Part shown: piece after piece, positions 12,798 through 19,750 of the stretch
How the letters are laid out: each line of letters begins with the position of its first letter
How positions within the stretch are numbered: the stretch's first letter is position 1
Notes under the pieces: generated by a model
The model's input: only the letters and a program-made list of their open reading frames with translations
Databases searched by the model: none
What the model was told of the DNA's origin: nothing
Made by a program: the position numbers and the translations under genes
Assembly: GCA_002293455.1 (NCBI GenBank)
Contig: DBDH01000013.1
Location: 1 to 19,752, forward strand
Direction of reading: 5' to 3'
Length of the DNA stretch: 19,752 bases
DNA from: Treponema sp. UBA937
GTDB taxonomy: Bacteria > Spirochaetota > Spirochaetia > Treponematales > Breznakiellaceae

Positions 12798-14585
12798 ATG
12801 GCAATTTTGCGAAAATCCAAAAAAGTTAGTATGGAAGCGTCAGACAATGCTTCCTCAGTGGTTCAAGGGGAGCTTCCTTTGGAAAGCCACGAAGAAAGGG
12901 CTGAAGCGCAGCCTGAATCTTCGACAATAACAGAAAATGTTGAATCAGAATCAAAAACCGCCGGGCAAAGTGAAGCCGATTCGGAAGAACAAAGCGGAAA
13001 AGTTGTGATTCGGACAAGACCAAGAAAAGCGCCGGTAAAGAATGCCAAAAGGCTTGTTTCTGGTATGGAAACGGAAGGCGGAGACCCCGAAAGGCGTCAA
13101 TATCATGATGCCGCTTATCCTTCATCATCTTCCAGAGGCAGAAAACCCCGCTCTTATGAGCAAAGTGCCGCGTCAAACAGTGGTCAGAACGGACTTTCCG
13201 CTCCCGCGGCTCCTTCGGGACCGTTTCCGGCCCTGCCCAAGCACCTGCCTCCCATGCCCTTCATTTACGGAAAACCTGAACCGCGCAGCGATCAGGACAA
13301 CGGAAAACCTCGGCTTTCCATAAATGAACTTACACGGCTCAACATGATGGATCTTCGGGAGCTGGCTTTATGTTACCAGATTTCTCATGAAGACCTTGTT
13401 GTAATGAAAAAGCAGGAAATCATTTTTGTGCTTCTTAAAACCCATACCGAACGGGGCGGCATTATTTACGCTTACGGATCTCTTGAAATTCTTCCCGACG
13501 GATACGGATTCCTCCGAAGCCCTCAGAATTCCTATCTTCCCGGGCCCGATGATATATATATCAGTCCAAGCCAGATACGGCTTTTTGCCCTTAAAACCGG
13601 GGATACCGTGTATGGTCAGATTCGGAGTCCCAAAGAAGGCGAACGCTTTTTTGCGATGCTCCGGGTTGAGACTGTCAATTATGACGATCCGTCCGTAGCG
13701 CAGAATCGGATTCCCTTTGACAACCTGACGCCCCTCTACCCAGATGAAAAACTCGATCTTGAAACCGTGACCGAAGATATTTCAGCCCGCATTATCAATC
13801 TGTTTTGCCCGATAGGAAAGGGACAGCGTTCCATTATTGTGGCGCCCCCGCGGACCGGTAAAACCATCATGATGCAGAAAATCGCCAACGCCATTACAAA
13901 GAATCACCCCGAAGTGTATTTGATGGTTCTTTTAATTGATGAGCGTCCCGAAGAGGTTACCGACATGGAGCGGACCGTCTGCGCCGAAGTTATTTCAAGT
14001 ACCTTTGATGAACAGGCTTCGCGCCACGTTCAGGTTGCCGAAATGGTCCTGGAAAAAGCCAAGCGCCTTGTCGAGCACAAAAGGGACGTGGTTATCCTGT
14101 TGGACTCCATCACGCGCCTTGCCCGCGCTTATAACCAGACGGTGCCCACTTCCGGCAAAATCCTTTCCGGCGGCGTTGACTCGAACGCCCTTCATAAGCC
14201 CAAACGCTTTTTCGGCGCGGCGAGGAATATCGAAGAAGGCGGCAGCCTCACGATTATTTCGACCGCCCTTGTAGAAACCGGCAGCCGTATGGATGAAGTG
14301 ATCTTTGAAGAGTTTAAGGGAACCGGCAATATGGAAATTAACCTTGACAGGCGCATTTCCGACCGCCGCCTTTTCCCCGCGATCAATATCAAGAAATCCG
14401 GAACGCGGAAAGAGGAACTGCTGCTTAAAGAGGAAGAACTCCAGCGGATTTGGATTCTCCGCAAGGTAATAAATCCCCTTGATGACATCGAAATCATCGA
14501 ACTTCTTATTGACAAGATGAAGAAAAGTAAGAATAATGAAGCATTCTTGCGTTCCATGAATACCGGCAGCGCCGGGTTAGATTAA
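12798..14585 (+). CDS. rho: Transcription termination factor Rho with long N-terminal extension
   Basis: Hexameric RNA-dependent ATPase/translocase that ends transcription. The 595-aa protein (E. coli Rho has 419) has about 170 extra N-terminal residues, polar and Ser/Glu/Pro-rich with basic clusters (VVIRTRPRKAPVKNAKR), probably disordered. Then come the Rho_N helical domain ('LSINELTRLNMMDLRELALCYQI'), the cold-shock-like RNA-binding domain ('GSLEILPDGYGFLRSP', 'DDIYISPSQIRLFALKTGD'), Walker A PPRTGKT with Lys355 (E. coli PPKAGKT), Walker B 'VVILLDSITRLARAYN', and the Q/R-loop region 'SGGVDSNALHKPKRFFGAARNIEEGGSLTIISTALVETGSRMDEVIFEEFKGTGN'. The frame opens at 12747 (GTG), but the ATG at 12798 has ACGGAG 7 nt upstream. 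Its last 15 codons and stop are duplicated just downstream. Confidence 0.95.
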   Translation: MAILRKSKKVSMEASDNASSVVQGELPLESHEERAEAQPESSTITENVESESKTAGQSEADSEEQSGKVVIRTRPRKAPVKNAKRLVSGMETEGGDPERRQYHDAAYPSSSSRGRKPRSYEQSAASNSGQNGLSAPAAPSGPFPALPKHLPPMPFIYGKPEPRSDQDNGKPRLSINELTRLNMMDLRELALCYQISHEDLVVMKKQEIIFVLLKTHTERGGIIYAYGSLEILPDGYGFLRSPQNSYLPGPDDIYISPSQIRLFALKTGDTVYGQIRSPKEGERFFAMLRVETVNYDDPSVAQNRIPFDNLTPLYPDEKLDLETVTEDISARIINLFCPIGKGQRSIIVAPPRTGKTIMMQKIANAITKNHPEVYLMVLLIDERPEEVTDMERTVCAEVISSTFDEQASRHVQVAEMVLEKAKRLVEHKRDVVILLDSITRLARAYNQTVPTSGKILSGGVDSNALHKPKRFFGAARNIEEGGSLTIISTALVETGSRMDEVIFEEFKGTGNMEINLDRRISDRRLFPAINIKKSGTRKEELLLKEEELQRIWILRKVINPLDDIEIIELLIDKMKKSKNNEAFLRSMNTGSAGLD

Positions 14586-14658
14586 TTTGCGGGAATGCAG
14601 CATTCCTGCGTTCTATGAACACCGGCAGCGCCGGGTTAGATTAATTTGCAGGAATGCA
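14541..14658 (+). repeat. 59-bp tandem duplication of the rho 3' end, structured unit
   Basis: Copy 1 (14541-14599) covers the last codons and stop of rho; copy 2 (14600-14658) follows with no gap. They differ at four positions, all transitions. Each copy can fold into an outer 10-bp stem (14541-14550/14589-14598; 14600-14609/14648-14657) enclosing a 4-bp hairpin (GTTC/GAAY) and a 5-bp hairpin CCGGC-AGC-GCCGG. No T-tract follows. The 3' arm of copy 1 can alternatively pair with the 5' arm of copy 2. Copy 2 is in a different frame from rho because 59 is not a multiple of three. Confidence 0.85.
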
Positions 14659-14682
14659 GGATTGGATTAACGCAGTAGGAAT

Positions 14683-14703
14683 CACAAAGCATTGCCCTTT
14701 GTG
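14683..14703 (+). other. CACAAAG/CTTTGTG hairpin in the rpmE leader
   Basis: Perfect 7-bp arms (14683-14689, 14697-14703) with a 7-nt loop, 40 nt before the rpmE start. It may be part of an L31 control leader or a terminator stem for rho; no T-tract follows. TATAAA at 14712-14717 is a lone -10-like sequence without a matching -35. Confidence 0.4.
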
Positions 14704-14743
14704 TAGTACGATATAAAAGATTATGAGCCGGAGGATAAGATAC

Positions 14744-14950
14744 ATGAAAGATGGCATTCATCCCAAGTATGAGCTGACAAAGATCAGTTGTGCCTGCGGG
14801 AACGTGATTGAAACCCGTTCAACCGCAAGGGACATTAAAGTTGAAATTTGTTCATCCTGTCATCCCTTCTTTACAGGGAAGCAGAAACTTGTTGATACTG
14901 CCGGACGCATTGAGCGTTTCCGCAAAAAGTACAACATCAAGGAAAACTAA
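14744..14950 (+). CDS. rpmE: 50S ribosomal protein L31, zinc-binding type
   Basis: Large-subunit protein at the intersubunit bridge. The 68-aa sequence carries the family core 'KDGIHPKYELTKISCACGNVIETRST', 'DIKVEICSSCHPFFTGKQKLVDTAGRIERFRKKY'. Cysteines in 'CACGN' and 'CSSCH' mark the zinc-binding (C+) form, which is usually the zinc-replete version. The frame opens at 14723, but GGAGG at 14730-14734 lies 9 nt before ATG 14744, which is the family start. It follows rho, as in many bacteria, and ends in a clear intrinsic terminator. Confidence 0.95.
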   Translation: MKDGIHPKYELTKISCACGNVIETRSTARDIKVEICSSCHPFFTGKQKLVDTAGRIERFRKKYNIKEN

Positions 14951-14955
14951 GACGG

Positions 14956-14980
14956 AGGCTGCCAAGGTGCAGCCTTTTTT
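14956..14980 (+). terminator. Intrinsic terminator of rpmE
   Basis: A 7-bp GC-rich stem AGGCTGC/GCAGCCT (14956-14962, 14969-14975), 6-nt loop and a T run ending at 14980. It starts 5 nt after the rpmE stop and is probably the end of the rho-rpmE transcript. The intron-like sequence begins on the next base. Confidence 0.88.
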
Positions 14981-15060
14981 GTGCGCCCAACATGGGCGGC
15001 AATTTGGCGGTGAAAGTCCGCTGTACGGATTGATGTGGAAATGACGTATAAGTCCAAAAA
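14981..15060 (+). mobile_element. Group IIC intron relic, 5' end only
   Basis: The sequence starts GTGCGCCCAACATGGGCGGC (group II 5' consensus GTGYG; a GCCC/GGGC stem as in the Oceanobacillus iheyensis IIC intron, which begins GTGTGCCCGGCATGGGTG) and continues with GCGGTGAAAGTCCGC at 15007-15021, the counterpart of the O. iheyensis GGGTGAGAGTCCC hairpin. It directly abuts the T-tract of the rpmE terminator, the preferred target of IIC introns. No domain V, intron-encoded reverse transcriptase or 3' end follows before the lipoprotein gene, so it is a truncated remnant. The right boundary (about 15045-15075) is approximate. Identification is from recalled consensus, not a search. Confidence 0.65.
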
Positions 15061-15164
15061 GTTGTCGGCAAAGTTCCCCGTAAATATGAAAAAATGTAGT
15101 ATAAAATCATATTTCAGTTTTCTTTCTGAGGATGATTTATATATTGTTTTTTAAGGGGATAATA

Positions 15165-15743
15165 ATGAAGATTGCATCAAAAACCAGAATCATCTTCGCC
15201 AGTGCGCTGGTCCTGATATTCGGCCTTTTTGTATCCTGCGGGACAACTGATTCCGCTTCAACAGCGGAAACCGCGCCTGCGCCCGCGCCCGCCGCACAGG
15301 AAGAAGCGGCTGCAGGAGCTGAATACGCTTTCAACGCATCGAATCTCAAGGCTGGAGATTTCGCGGACGGAACAAAAATCGGGGATAACGATTATTTTAC
15401 TCTCAATGTTCCGGATCCTACCAAGCCGATAAACGTTGATGGAAACAACAAGAATGTAAACGGAGTTTCCTATACTCAGCGGCTCAAGCTCGGCGGTGAA
15501 ACAAACACACTGAGTTTTACCATGGCCTCTGCCGGGACCGTCAACATCGTATGCCAGAGTTCTTCCGGAAGCGCCGATAGAAAATTGCTTTTCCTTTCCA
15601 ATGATGCTCAGGTCGCCACTGCGTCCGCTTTGGGGGCATCTCCGCTCTACACGACGATAGAACTTCCCGCGGGAACCTATACCCTTCAGTCATCTGGCGG
15701 CGGGGGAACAAATATCTATTTCCTTGAGGTTATTGAAAAATAA
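15165..15743 (+). CDS. Putative lipoprotein with beta-sandwich domain
   Basis: A 192-aa predicted lipoprotein of no firmly recognised family. The signal peptide (MKIASKTRIIFASALVLIFG) ends in a spirochaete-type lipobox LFVS-Cys25. A short Ala/Pro/Glu linker (about 26-50) precedes a domain of alternating beta-strands: 'YAFNASNLKAGDFADGTKIGDNDYFTL', 'GVSYTQRLKLGGETNTLSFTMASAGTVNIVCQSSS', ending 'LPAGTYTLQSSGGGGTNIYFLEVIEK'. That pattern resembles carbohydrate-binding-like beta-sandwich modules attached to secreted pectate-lyase-type proteins; this is a fold guess. The frame is open from 15132, but AAGGGG at 15153-15158 lies 6 nt before ATG 15165. It is flanked by terminators and is probably monocistronic, and is not a BMP/PnrA binding protein. 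Confidence 0.65.
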   Translation: MKIASKTRIIFASALVLIFGLFVSCGTTDSASTAETAPAPAPAAQEEAAAGAEYAFNASNLKAGDFADGTKIGDNDYFTLNVPDPTKPINVDGNNKNVNGVSYTQRLKLGGETNTLSFTMASAGTVNIVCQSSSGSADRKLLFLSNDAQVATASALGASPLYTTIELPAGTYTLQSSGGGGTNIYFLEVIEK

Positions 15744-15754
15744 CATTCAAAGAA

Positions 15755-15787
15755 CAACTCTGGAAGGCTTCTCGCTTTCCGGAGTTG
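15755..15787 (+). other. 12-pair hairpin after the lipoprotein gene
   Basis: Arms 15755-15766 and 15776-15787 pair along 12 positions (ten Watson-Crick, two G-U) with a 9-nt loop, 11 nt past the stop codon. No T-tract follows; it may act as a 3' end stabiliser upstream of the real terminator. Confidence 0.55.
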
Positions 15788-15830
15788 AAGACGTCAGACA
15801 GTAAAAAGGCCTGGTGTAGTATAGTTTGCG

Positions 15831-15857
15831 AGAGGGGCGGTTTTGCTCCTCTTTTTT
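15831..15857 (+). terminator. Intrinsic terminator downstream of the lipoprotein gene
   Basis: AGAGGGGC (15831-15838) pairs with GCTCCTCT (15845-15852, one G-U) around a 6-nt loop and runs into T6 (15852-15857). It would insulate the transporter operon. Confidence 0.75.
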
Positions 15858-16096
15858 ACAAAAAAATCGTATTCTTCTTGTAAAACCGTCCGTATTGGAA
15901 CGAATACTCTTTAATCCTCAAACAATTTGTCCAAAATCTCATTTTTTCACTTTAAAAAATTCCATACTATCTGTTATAGTAAGATTATTGAACAAAAGGT
16001 TTTCTCAAACCGTATTATTCTGTTGAGGAGATGCCGCCGCCGTTTGGCGTCGTTCGATTTTCATTGCCGGAAAAGCGGCAAAAATAGGAGATGCGT

Positions 16097-17686
16097 ATGC
16101 CTGAACCGGTGATAGAAATGGCCATCGAGATGGTGGATATTGTAAAGATTTTTCCCGGAGTTGTGGCGAATGATAAAGTCTGTTTGGAAGTTAAGGAAGG
16201 CGAAATCCACGCGCTTTTGGGGGAAAACGGGGCCGGGAAATCTACGCTCATGTCCATTCTTTTTGGGTTGTACGAGGCCGATTCGGGGAAAATAAAGATA
16301 CGCGGTAAAGAAGTTTCGATTACGAGCCCAAACGACGCGGCAAAGCTCGGTATCGGGATGGTGCATCAGCATTTTAAGCTTGTAAAAAACTTTACCGTTA
16401 CCGAAAATATCGTGCTGGGATTGGAGCCAAAAGACCGCCTGGGGAACTTGAATCTGAAAAAAGAAGAAAAAAAGGTCAAGGAACTTTCCGAAAGATACGG
16501 GCTGGAAGTCGATCCACGCGCGAAAATCGAAAATATTACCGTTGGGATGCAGCAGCGGGTCGAAATTCTTAAAATCCTCTATCGAAACGCGGATATTTTG
16601 ATATTTGATGAGCCTTCCGCGGTGCTTACTCCCCAGGAAATCGATGAACTGCTGGAAATCTTTCAGCGTCTTAAGTCCGAAGGCAAGACGATTGTCTTAA
16701 TTACGCATAAATTAAGGGAAATTAAAGCCGCCGCAAGCCGCTGTACGGTTCTTCGCCGGGGGAAATACATCGGCACGGTTAATGTTGCCGAAACATCCGA
16801 AGACGAATTGGCGGAAATGATGGTGGGGCATTCGGTCAGTTTTAAGATCGATAAAAAGCCTTCCGTTCCGGGCGATGTTGTGTTACAGATTAAAGATTTG
16901 ACGGTGATCGGCTCCAAGGGCGTTCCCGCGGTTCAGAAACTTTCCCTTGATGTCCGCGCCGGTGAAATTGTCGGCGTTGCCGGTGTTGACGGGAACGGGC
17001 AGGCTGAACTTGTCGCGGCCATTTCGGGGCTGCTTCCGGTGAAATCGGGAAGTATTTTTCTGAACGGCAAAGACATAACTAGAATGTCAATTTATCACCG
17101 GAATGAAAGCGGCATCGGTCTTGTCCCGGAGGACAGGCACAAATACGGCCTTGTCCTCGATTTCCGCGTGGATGAAAACATTATCCTGAAAAGTTTCAGG
17201 AAACCGCGCTATTCCAACCGGTTCGGATTCCTCAATTTTCCGGGGATTTATCGTCACGCGGAAGAATTGATAAGCGAGTTTGATATTCGGGCGGGGAGGG
17301 GACCTGCGACACTCGCGAAATCGATGTCGGGCGGGAATCAGCAGAAGGTGATTATCGCGCGGGAGATTGATCTTTCCCCGAATTTGCTTGTCGTGTCTCA
17401 GCCGACGCGCGGCCTCGATGTCGGCGCCATCGAATATATTCACCGCCGCATTGTGGAAGAACGGGACAAGGGCAGCGCGGTTCTCCTTGTTTCTTTTGAG
17501 CTTGATGAAATTTTGAACCTTTGCGACCGTATCGCCGCCGTTTCGAGGGGCTCTGTTGTCGGCATCGTTCCGGCCGCGGAAGCCGATGAAAGGCGGATCG
17601 GGGCCATGATGGCCGGTGTGGAAGCGGACGCAGAAGCGGGCGCAAAAGCGGGGCAAAATGATAGGGAGGGAAATCTTCATGTCTGA
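16097..17686 (+). CDS. Nucleoside-type ABC transporter ATP-binding protein (two ABC domains)
   Basis: Cytoplasmic ATPase of a BMP/PnrA-type (NupO/YufO-like) importer, 529 aa. Domain 1 (about 8-235) has Walker A GENGAGKST, signature 'ITVGMQQRVEILKIL' and Walker B 'ILIFDEPSAVLTP'. Domain 2 (about 255-500) has a degenerate Walker A (GVDGNGQAEL, Gln in place of Lys), signature MSGGNQQK and Walker B 'LLVVSQPTRGLDVGA' with Gln in the catalytic Glu place. Degeneracy of the second site is usual in this family. Two ATGs exist; AGGAG at 16086-16090 abuts the first (16091) but is 6 nt from the second (16097), which is chosen. The Ala/Glu/Gly-rich tail overlaps the next gene by 8 nt. Nucleosides are the likeliest substrate, simple sugars the alternative. 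Confidence 0.9.
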   Translation: MPEPVIEMAIEMVDIVKIFPGVVANDKVCLEVKEGEIHALLGENGAGKSTLMSILFGLYEADSGKIKIRGKEVSITSPNDAAKLGIGMVHQHFKLVKNFTVTENIVLGLEPKDRLGNLNLKKEEKKVKELSERYGLEVDPRAKIENITVGMQQRVEILKILYRNADILIFDEPSAVLTPQEIDELLEIFQRLKSEGKTIVLITHKLREIKAAASRCTVLRRGKYIGTVNVAETSEDELAEMMVGHSVSFKIDKKPSVPGDVVLQIKDLTVIGSKGVPAVQKLSLDVRAGEIVGVAGVDGNGQAELVAAISGLLPVKSGSIFLNGKDITRMSIYHRNESGIGLVPEDRHKYGLVLDFRVDENIILKSFRKPRYSNRFGFLNFPGIYRHAEELISEFDIRAGRGPATLAKSMSGGNQQKVIIAREIDLSPNLLVVSQPTRGLDVGAIEYIHRRIVEERDKGSAVLLVSFELDEILNLCDRIAAVSRGSVVGIVPAAEADERRIGAMMAGVEADAEAGAKAGQNDREGNLHV

Positions 17687-18839
17687 TGATAAATCATCTT
17701 ACAATAAATCGTGTTATAAACTATCGCAAAAGCCTTTGGGGGAGCGGATATTCAATCTTTTTACCGGCTCCGACGCTTTGGTTTCCGTGATCGTTGTCAT
17801 TTTGGGCTTCCTTGTCGCCACGATTTTGGTGATCTGCGTGGGAAGGAATCCTTCCGGAATGTATTCCGCTATCGTGCAGGTTGTTACCGGGCTTGATCTT
17901 AGGACGGGAAGGTGGAATGTCCGTTACATCGGAGAATGGCTTGTGGCGTCTATGCCTTTAATTCTCTGCGGATATTCGATGGCTTTTGCCAACCGGACCG
18001 GGCTTTTCAATATCGGTGCGGAAGGTCAGTATGTGGCGGGGATGACGGCGGCGACTTTTATGGCTTTTTACGGACCGGCCATTCCCGGCATCCACTGGAT
18101 AACGGCGGTACTTGCCGCAATCATTGCCGGGGCGGTTTGGGGCGGCGTTGTGGGCTTTCTCAAGGCGCGTTTTTCCGTTTCGGAAGTTGTTGCCACCATT
18201 ATGATGAATTATATCGCCCTTTACGCGTCGCGCTATTTTACCTTTATGATTCCGGGAACCAACACCTACAGAACCCCGGCCTTTCCGAAAACGGCCCTCC
18301 TCGATAATCCCGTTTTGCGGAGTCTCACGAATGATTCCCGCTTGAATAACGGCCTCTGGCTCACGATAATCGCCATCATCTTTTTTTGGCTCGTTATGGG
18401 GAAAACCCGGCTCGGCTATTCGCTTCGGGCGACGGGGCTTAATAAGGACGCCGCAAAATACGGCGGCATCAATGTGAACGCCAATATCACCACGTCTATG
18501 GCGATTTCCGGCGCTTTTGCGGGACTTGCGGGGGCGGTCGTGGCCCTCGGCTCTTTCGATTACGGCAGGGTTCTCGCGGCGAATGAAGGAATCGGCTTTG
18601 ACGGAATTGCGGTCGCCCTTGTCGGGAACAGCACGGCCTTTGGTACGGCTCTTGCGGGGCTTCTTTTTGGTATGCTTAAATCGGCGCAGCCGCTCATGCA
18701 GGGGCGGCAAATCCCCAAAGAGATCACATCGATTATTTTGGGGTTGGTTGTGGTGTTTATATCGCTTCGGGCGGGCGTCCGCCTTCTTGTAGAATGGCAG
18801 ATGAAGGAACGCGCCCGGAAAGGAGGGGGAGAATCATGA
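17679..18839 (+). CDS. ABC transporter permease, nucleoside type (first permease)
   Basis: Inner-membrane permease of the BPD_transp_2 class, 386 aa, larger of the pair (NupP/YufP-like). A cytoplasmic N-terminus of about 35 residues is followed by a first helix ('ALVSVIVVILGFLVATILVICVG'), an external loop and eight or so more helices. Family features include 'ANRTGLFNIGAEGQYVAG', 'RFSVSEVVATIMMNYIALY' and 'FDGIAVALVGNSTAFGTALAGLLFG'. The frame is open from 17616, but GGGAGGG at 17664-17670 lies 8 nt before ATG 17679. It overlaps the ATPase end by 8 nt and its stop overlaps the next start as ATGA (18836-18839). Confidence 0.9.
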   Translation: MSDDKSSYNKSCYKLSQKPLGERIFNLFTGSDALVSVIVVILGFLVATILVICVGRNPSGMYSAIVQVVTGLDLRTGRWNVRYIGEWLVASMPLILCGYSMAFANRTGLFNIGAEGQYVAGMTAATFMAFYGPAIPGIHWITAVLAAIIAGAVWGGVVGFLKARFSVSEVVATIMMNYIALYASRYFTFMIPGTNTYRTPAFPKTALLDNPVLRSLTNDSRLNNGLWLTIIAIIFFWLVMGKTRLGYSLRATGLNKDAAKYGGINVNANITTSMAISGAFAGLAGAVVALGSFDYGRVLAANEGIGFDGIAVALVGNSTAFGTALAGLLFGMLKSAQPLMQGRQIPKEITSIILGLVVVFISLRAGVRLLVEWQMKERARKGGGES

Positions 18840-19750
18840 GTTTTTTTGAAATTATTGCCGGAATGATTCCGTCTGTGTTGATGATTATGTCTCCCATATT
18901 GATCGCGGCCTGCGGCGGAATGATCTGTGAACGCTCCGGTGTAACAAACATCGCCTTGGAAGGGCTTATGGGAATCGGCGCAATGGCGGCGGCCAGCGCG
19001 CAATTTTTTCTTGAAGGGACATTGTCGTCCGCTTCCGTACCTGTGGCTCTGTTGATTGCCGCCGCCGCGGGGCTCGTATTCTCGCTTATTCACGCTTTTG
19101 CGTCCATTTCGCTTAGGGCGGATCAAGTGGTATCCGGTACGGGAATCAACCTGCTTTCCACAGGCGTAACAGTATTCTTATGCCAAATCTTCTTCCGCCA
19201 GGACAGAACCCAGCCTTTCAGAATGGGGATGAAGCCCGGCATTTTTGGCATCTATCCCACCGCGTGGATTGCCCTTGTGATCATCGTTTTAGCCTGGTTC
19301 GTCCTCTACAAGCGTCCTTGGGGCCTCCGGCTTAGAGCCTGCGGCGAACATCCCCAGGCGGCGGCATCGGCCGGAATCAATGTCGTCAAAATGCGCTACA
19401 TCGCGGTTCTTATATCGGGATTGTTGGCCGGTCTTTCAGGGGGATGCCTCGTTTTGACCCAGACGATTCAGTATACCCATACTACGATTAACGGAGCAGG
19501 CTTCATTGCCCTTGCGGCGGTGTCCTTTGGACGATGGCTTCCTTTAGGAATTTCGGGTTCGTCTTTGCTTTTCGGGGCCTCCGTAGCTCTGTCGATCTAC
19601 ATGGTGAATATTCCGTCTCTGGAAAAAATGCCTTCGGAATTTTTCAGCATCCTTCCGTACTTGATTACACTTGTAACGCTCGTTATTTTCAGCGGAAAAG
19701 ATTACGCGCCCAAGGCTATTGGCGAGCCCTTTGATAAAGGAAAGAGTTGA
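18836..19750 (+). CDS. ABC transporter permease, nucleoside type (second permease)
   Basis: Second BPD_transp_2 permease, 304 aa (NupQ/YufQ-like), forming the channel with the upstream permease. Nine or so hydrophobic helices can be traced; family motifs are 'ICERSGVTNIALEGLMGIGAM', 'LRADQVVSGTGINLLSTGVTVFL', 'RLRACGEHPQAAASAGINV' and 'GAGFIALAAVSFGRWLPLG'. The frame is open from 18794, but AAGGAGGGG at 18820-18828 precedes the ATG at 18836, 7 nt away. The stop TGA (19748-19750) overlaps a further ATG, so the operon continues past the window. Confidence 0.9.
   Translation: MSFFEIIAGMIPSVLMIMSPILIAACGGMICERSGVTNIALEGLMGIGAMAAASAQFFLEGTLSSASVPVALLIAAAAGLVFSLIHAFASISLRADQVVSGTGINLLSTGVTVFLCQIFFRQDRTQPFRMGMKPGIFGIYPTAWIALVIIVLAWFVLYKRPWGLRLRACGEHPQAAASAGINVVKMRYIAVLISGLLAGLSGGCLVLTQTIQYTHTTINGAGFIALAAVSFGRWLPLGISGSSLLFGASVALSIYMVNIPSLEKMPSEFFSILPYLITLVTLVIFSGKDYAPKAIGEPFDKGKS

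Larger units (their letters stand above)
15744..16096 (+). promoter_or_regulatory. 353-bp intergenic region: terminators, then ABC-operon promoter and leader
   Basis: The region has no gene I can support. It starts with a 12-pair hairpin (15755-15766/15776-15787, two G-U pairs) and an intrinsic terminator (15831-15857). An extended -10 TG-T-TATAGT lies at 15972-15980 with a poor -35 near 15952, giving a leader of about 110 nt for the transporter operon. That leader holds small GC hairpins (CGCC-GTTT-GGCG near 16039-16050; GCCG-GAAAAG-CGGC near 16066-16080), close to the ribosome-binding site. Confidence 0.5.

Noticed and set aside
15075..15105. CCCCGTAAAT before the lipoprotein gene, resembling part of a purine riboswitch
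   Set aside because: The other conserved blocks of the aptamer (ATATGG and GTTTCTACC-like loops) and its three-stem layout are missing, so the match is short and probably chance.
16721..17440. Degenerate Walker motifs in the second ABC domain as a sign of gene decay
   Set aside because: Gln for Lys in the P-loop and the SQPTRGLD Walker B are, to my knowledge, normal for BMP-type transporters.
17958..18710. 250-codon open frame on the minus strand inside the first permease
   Set aside because: Arg/Lys/His-rich shadow frame with no motif, opposite a clear membrane protein.
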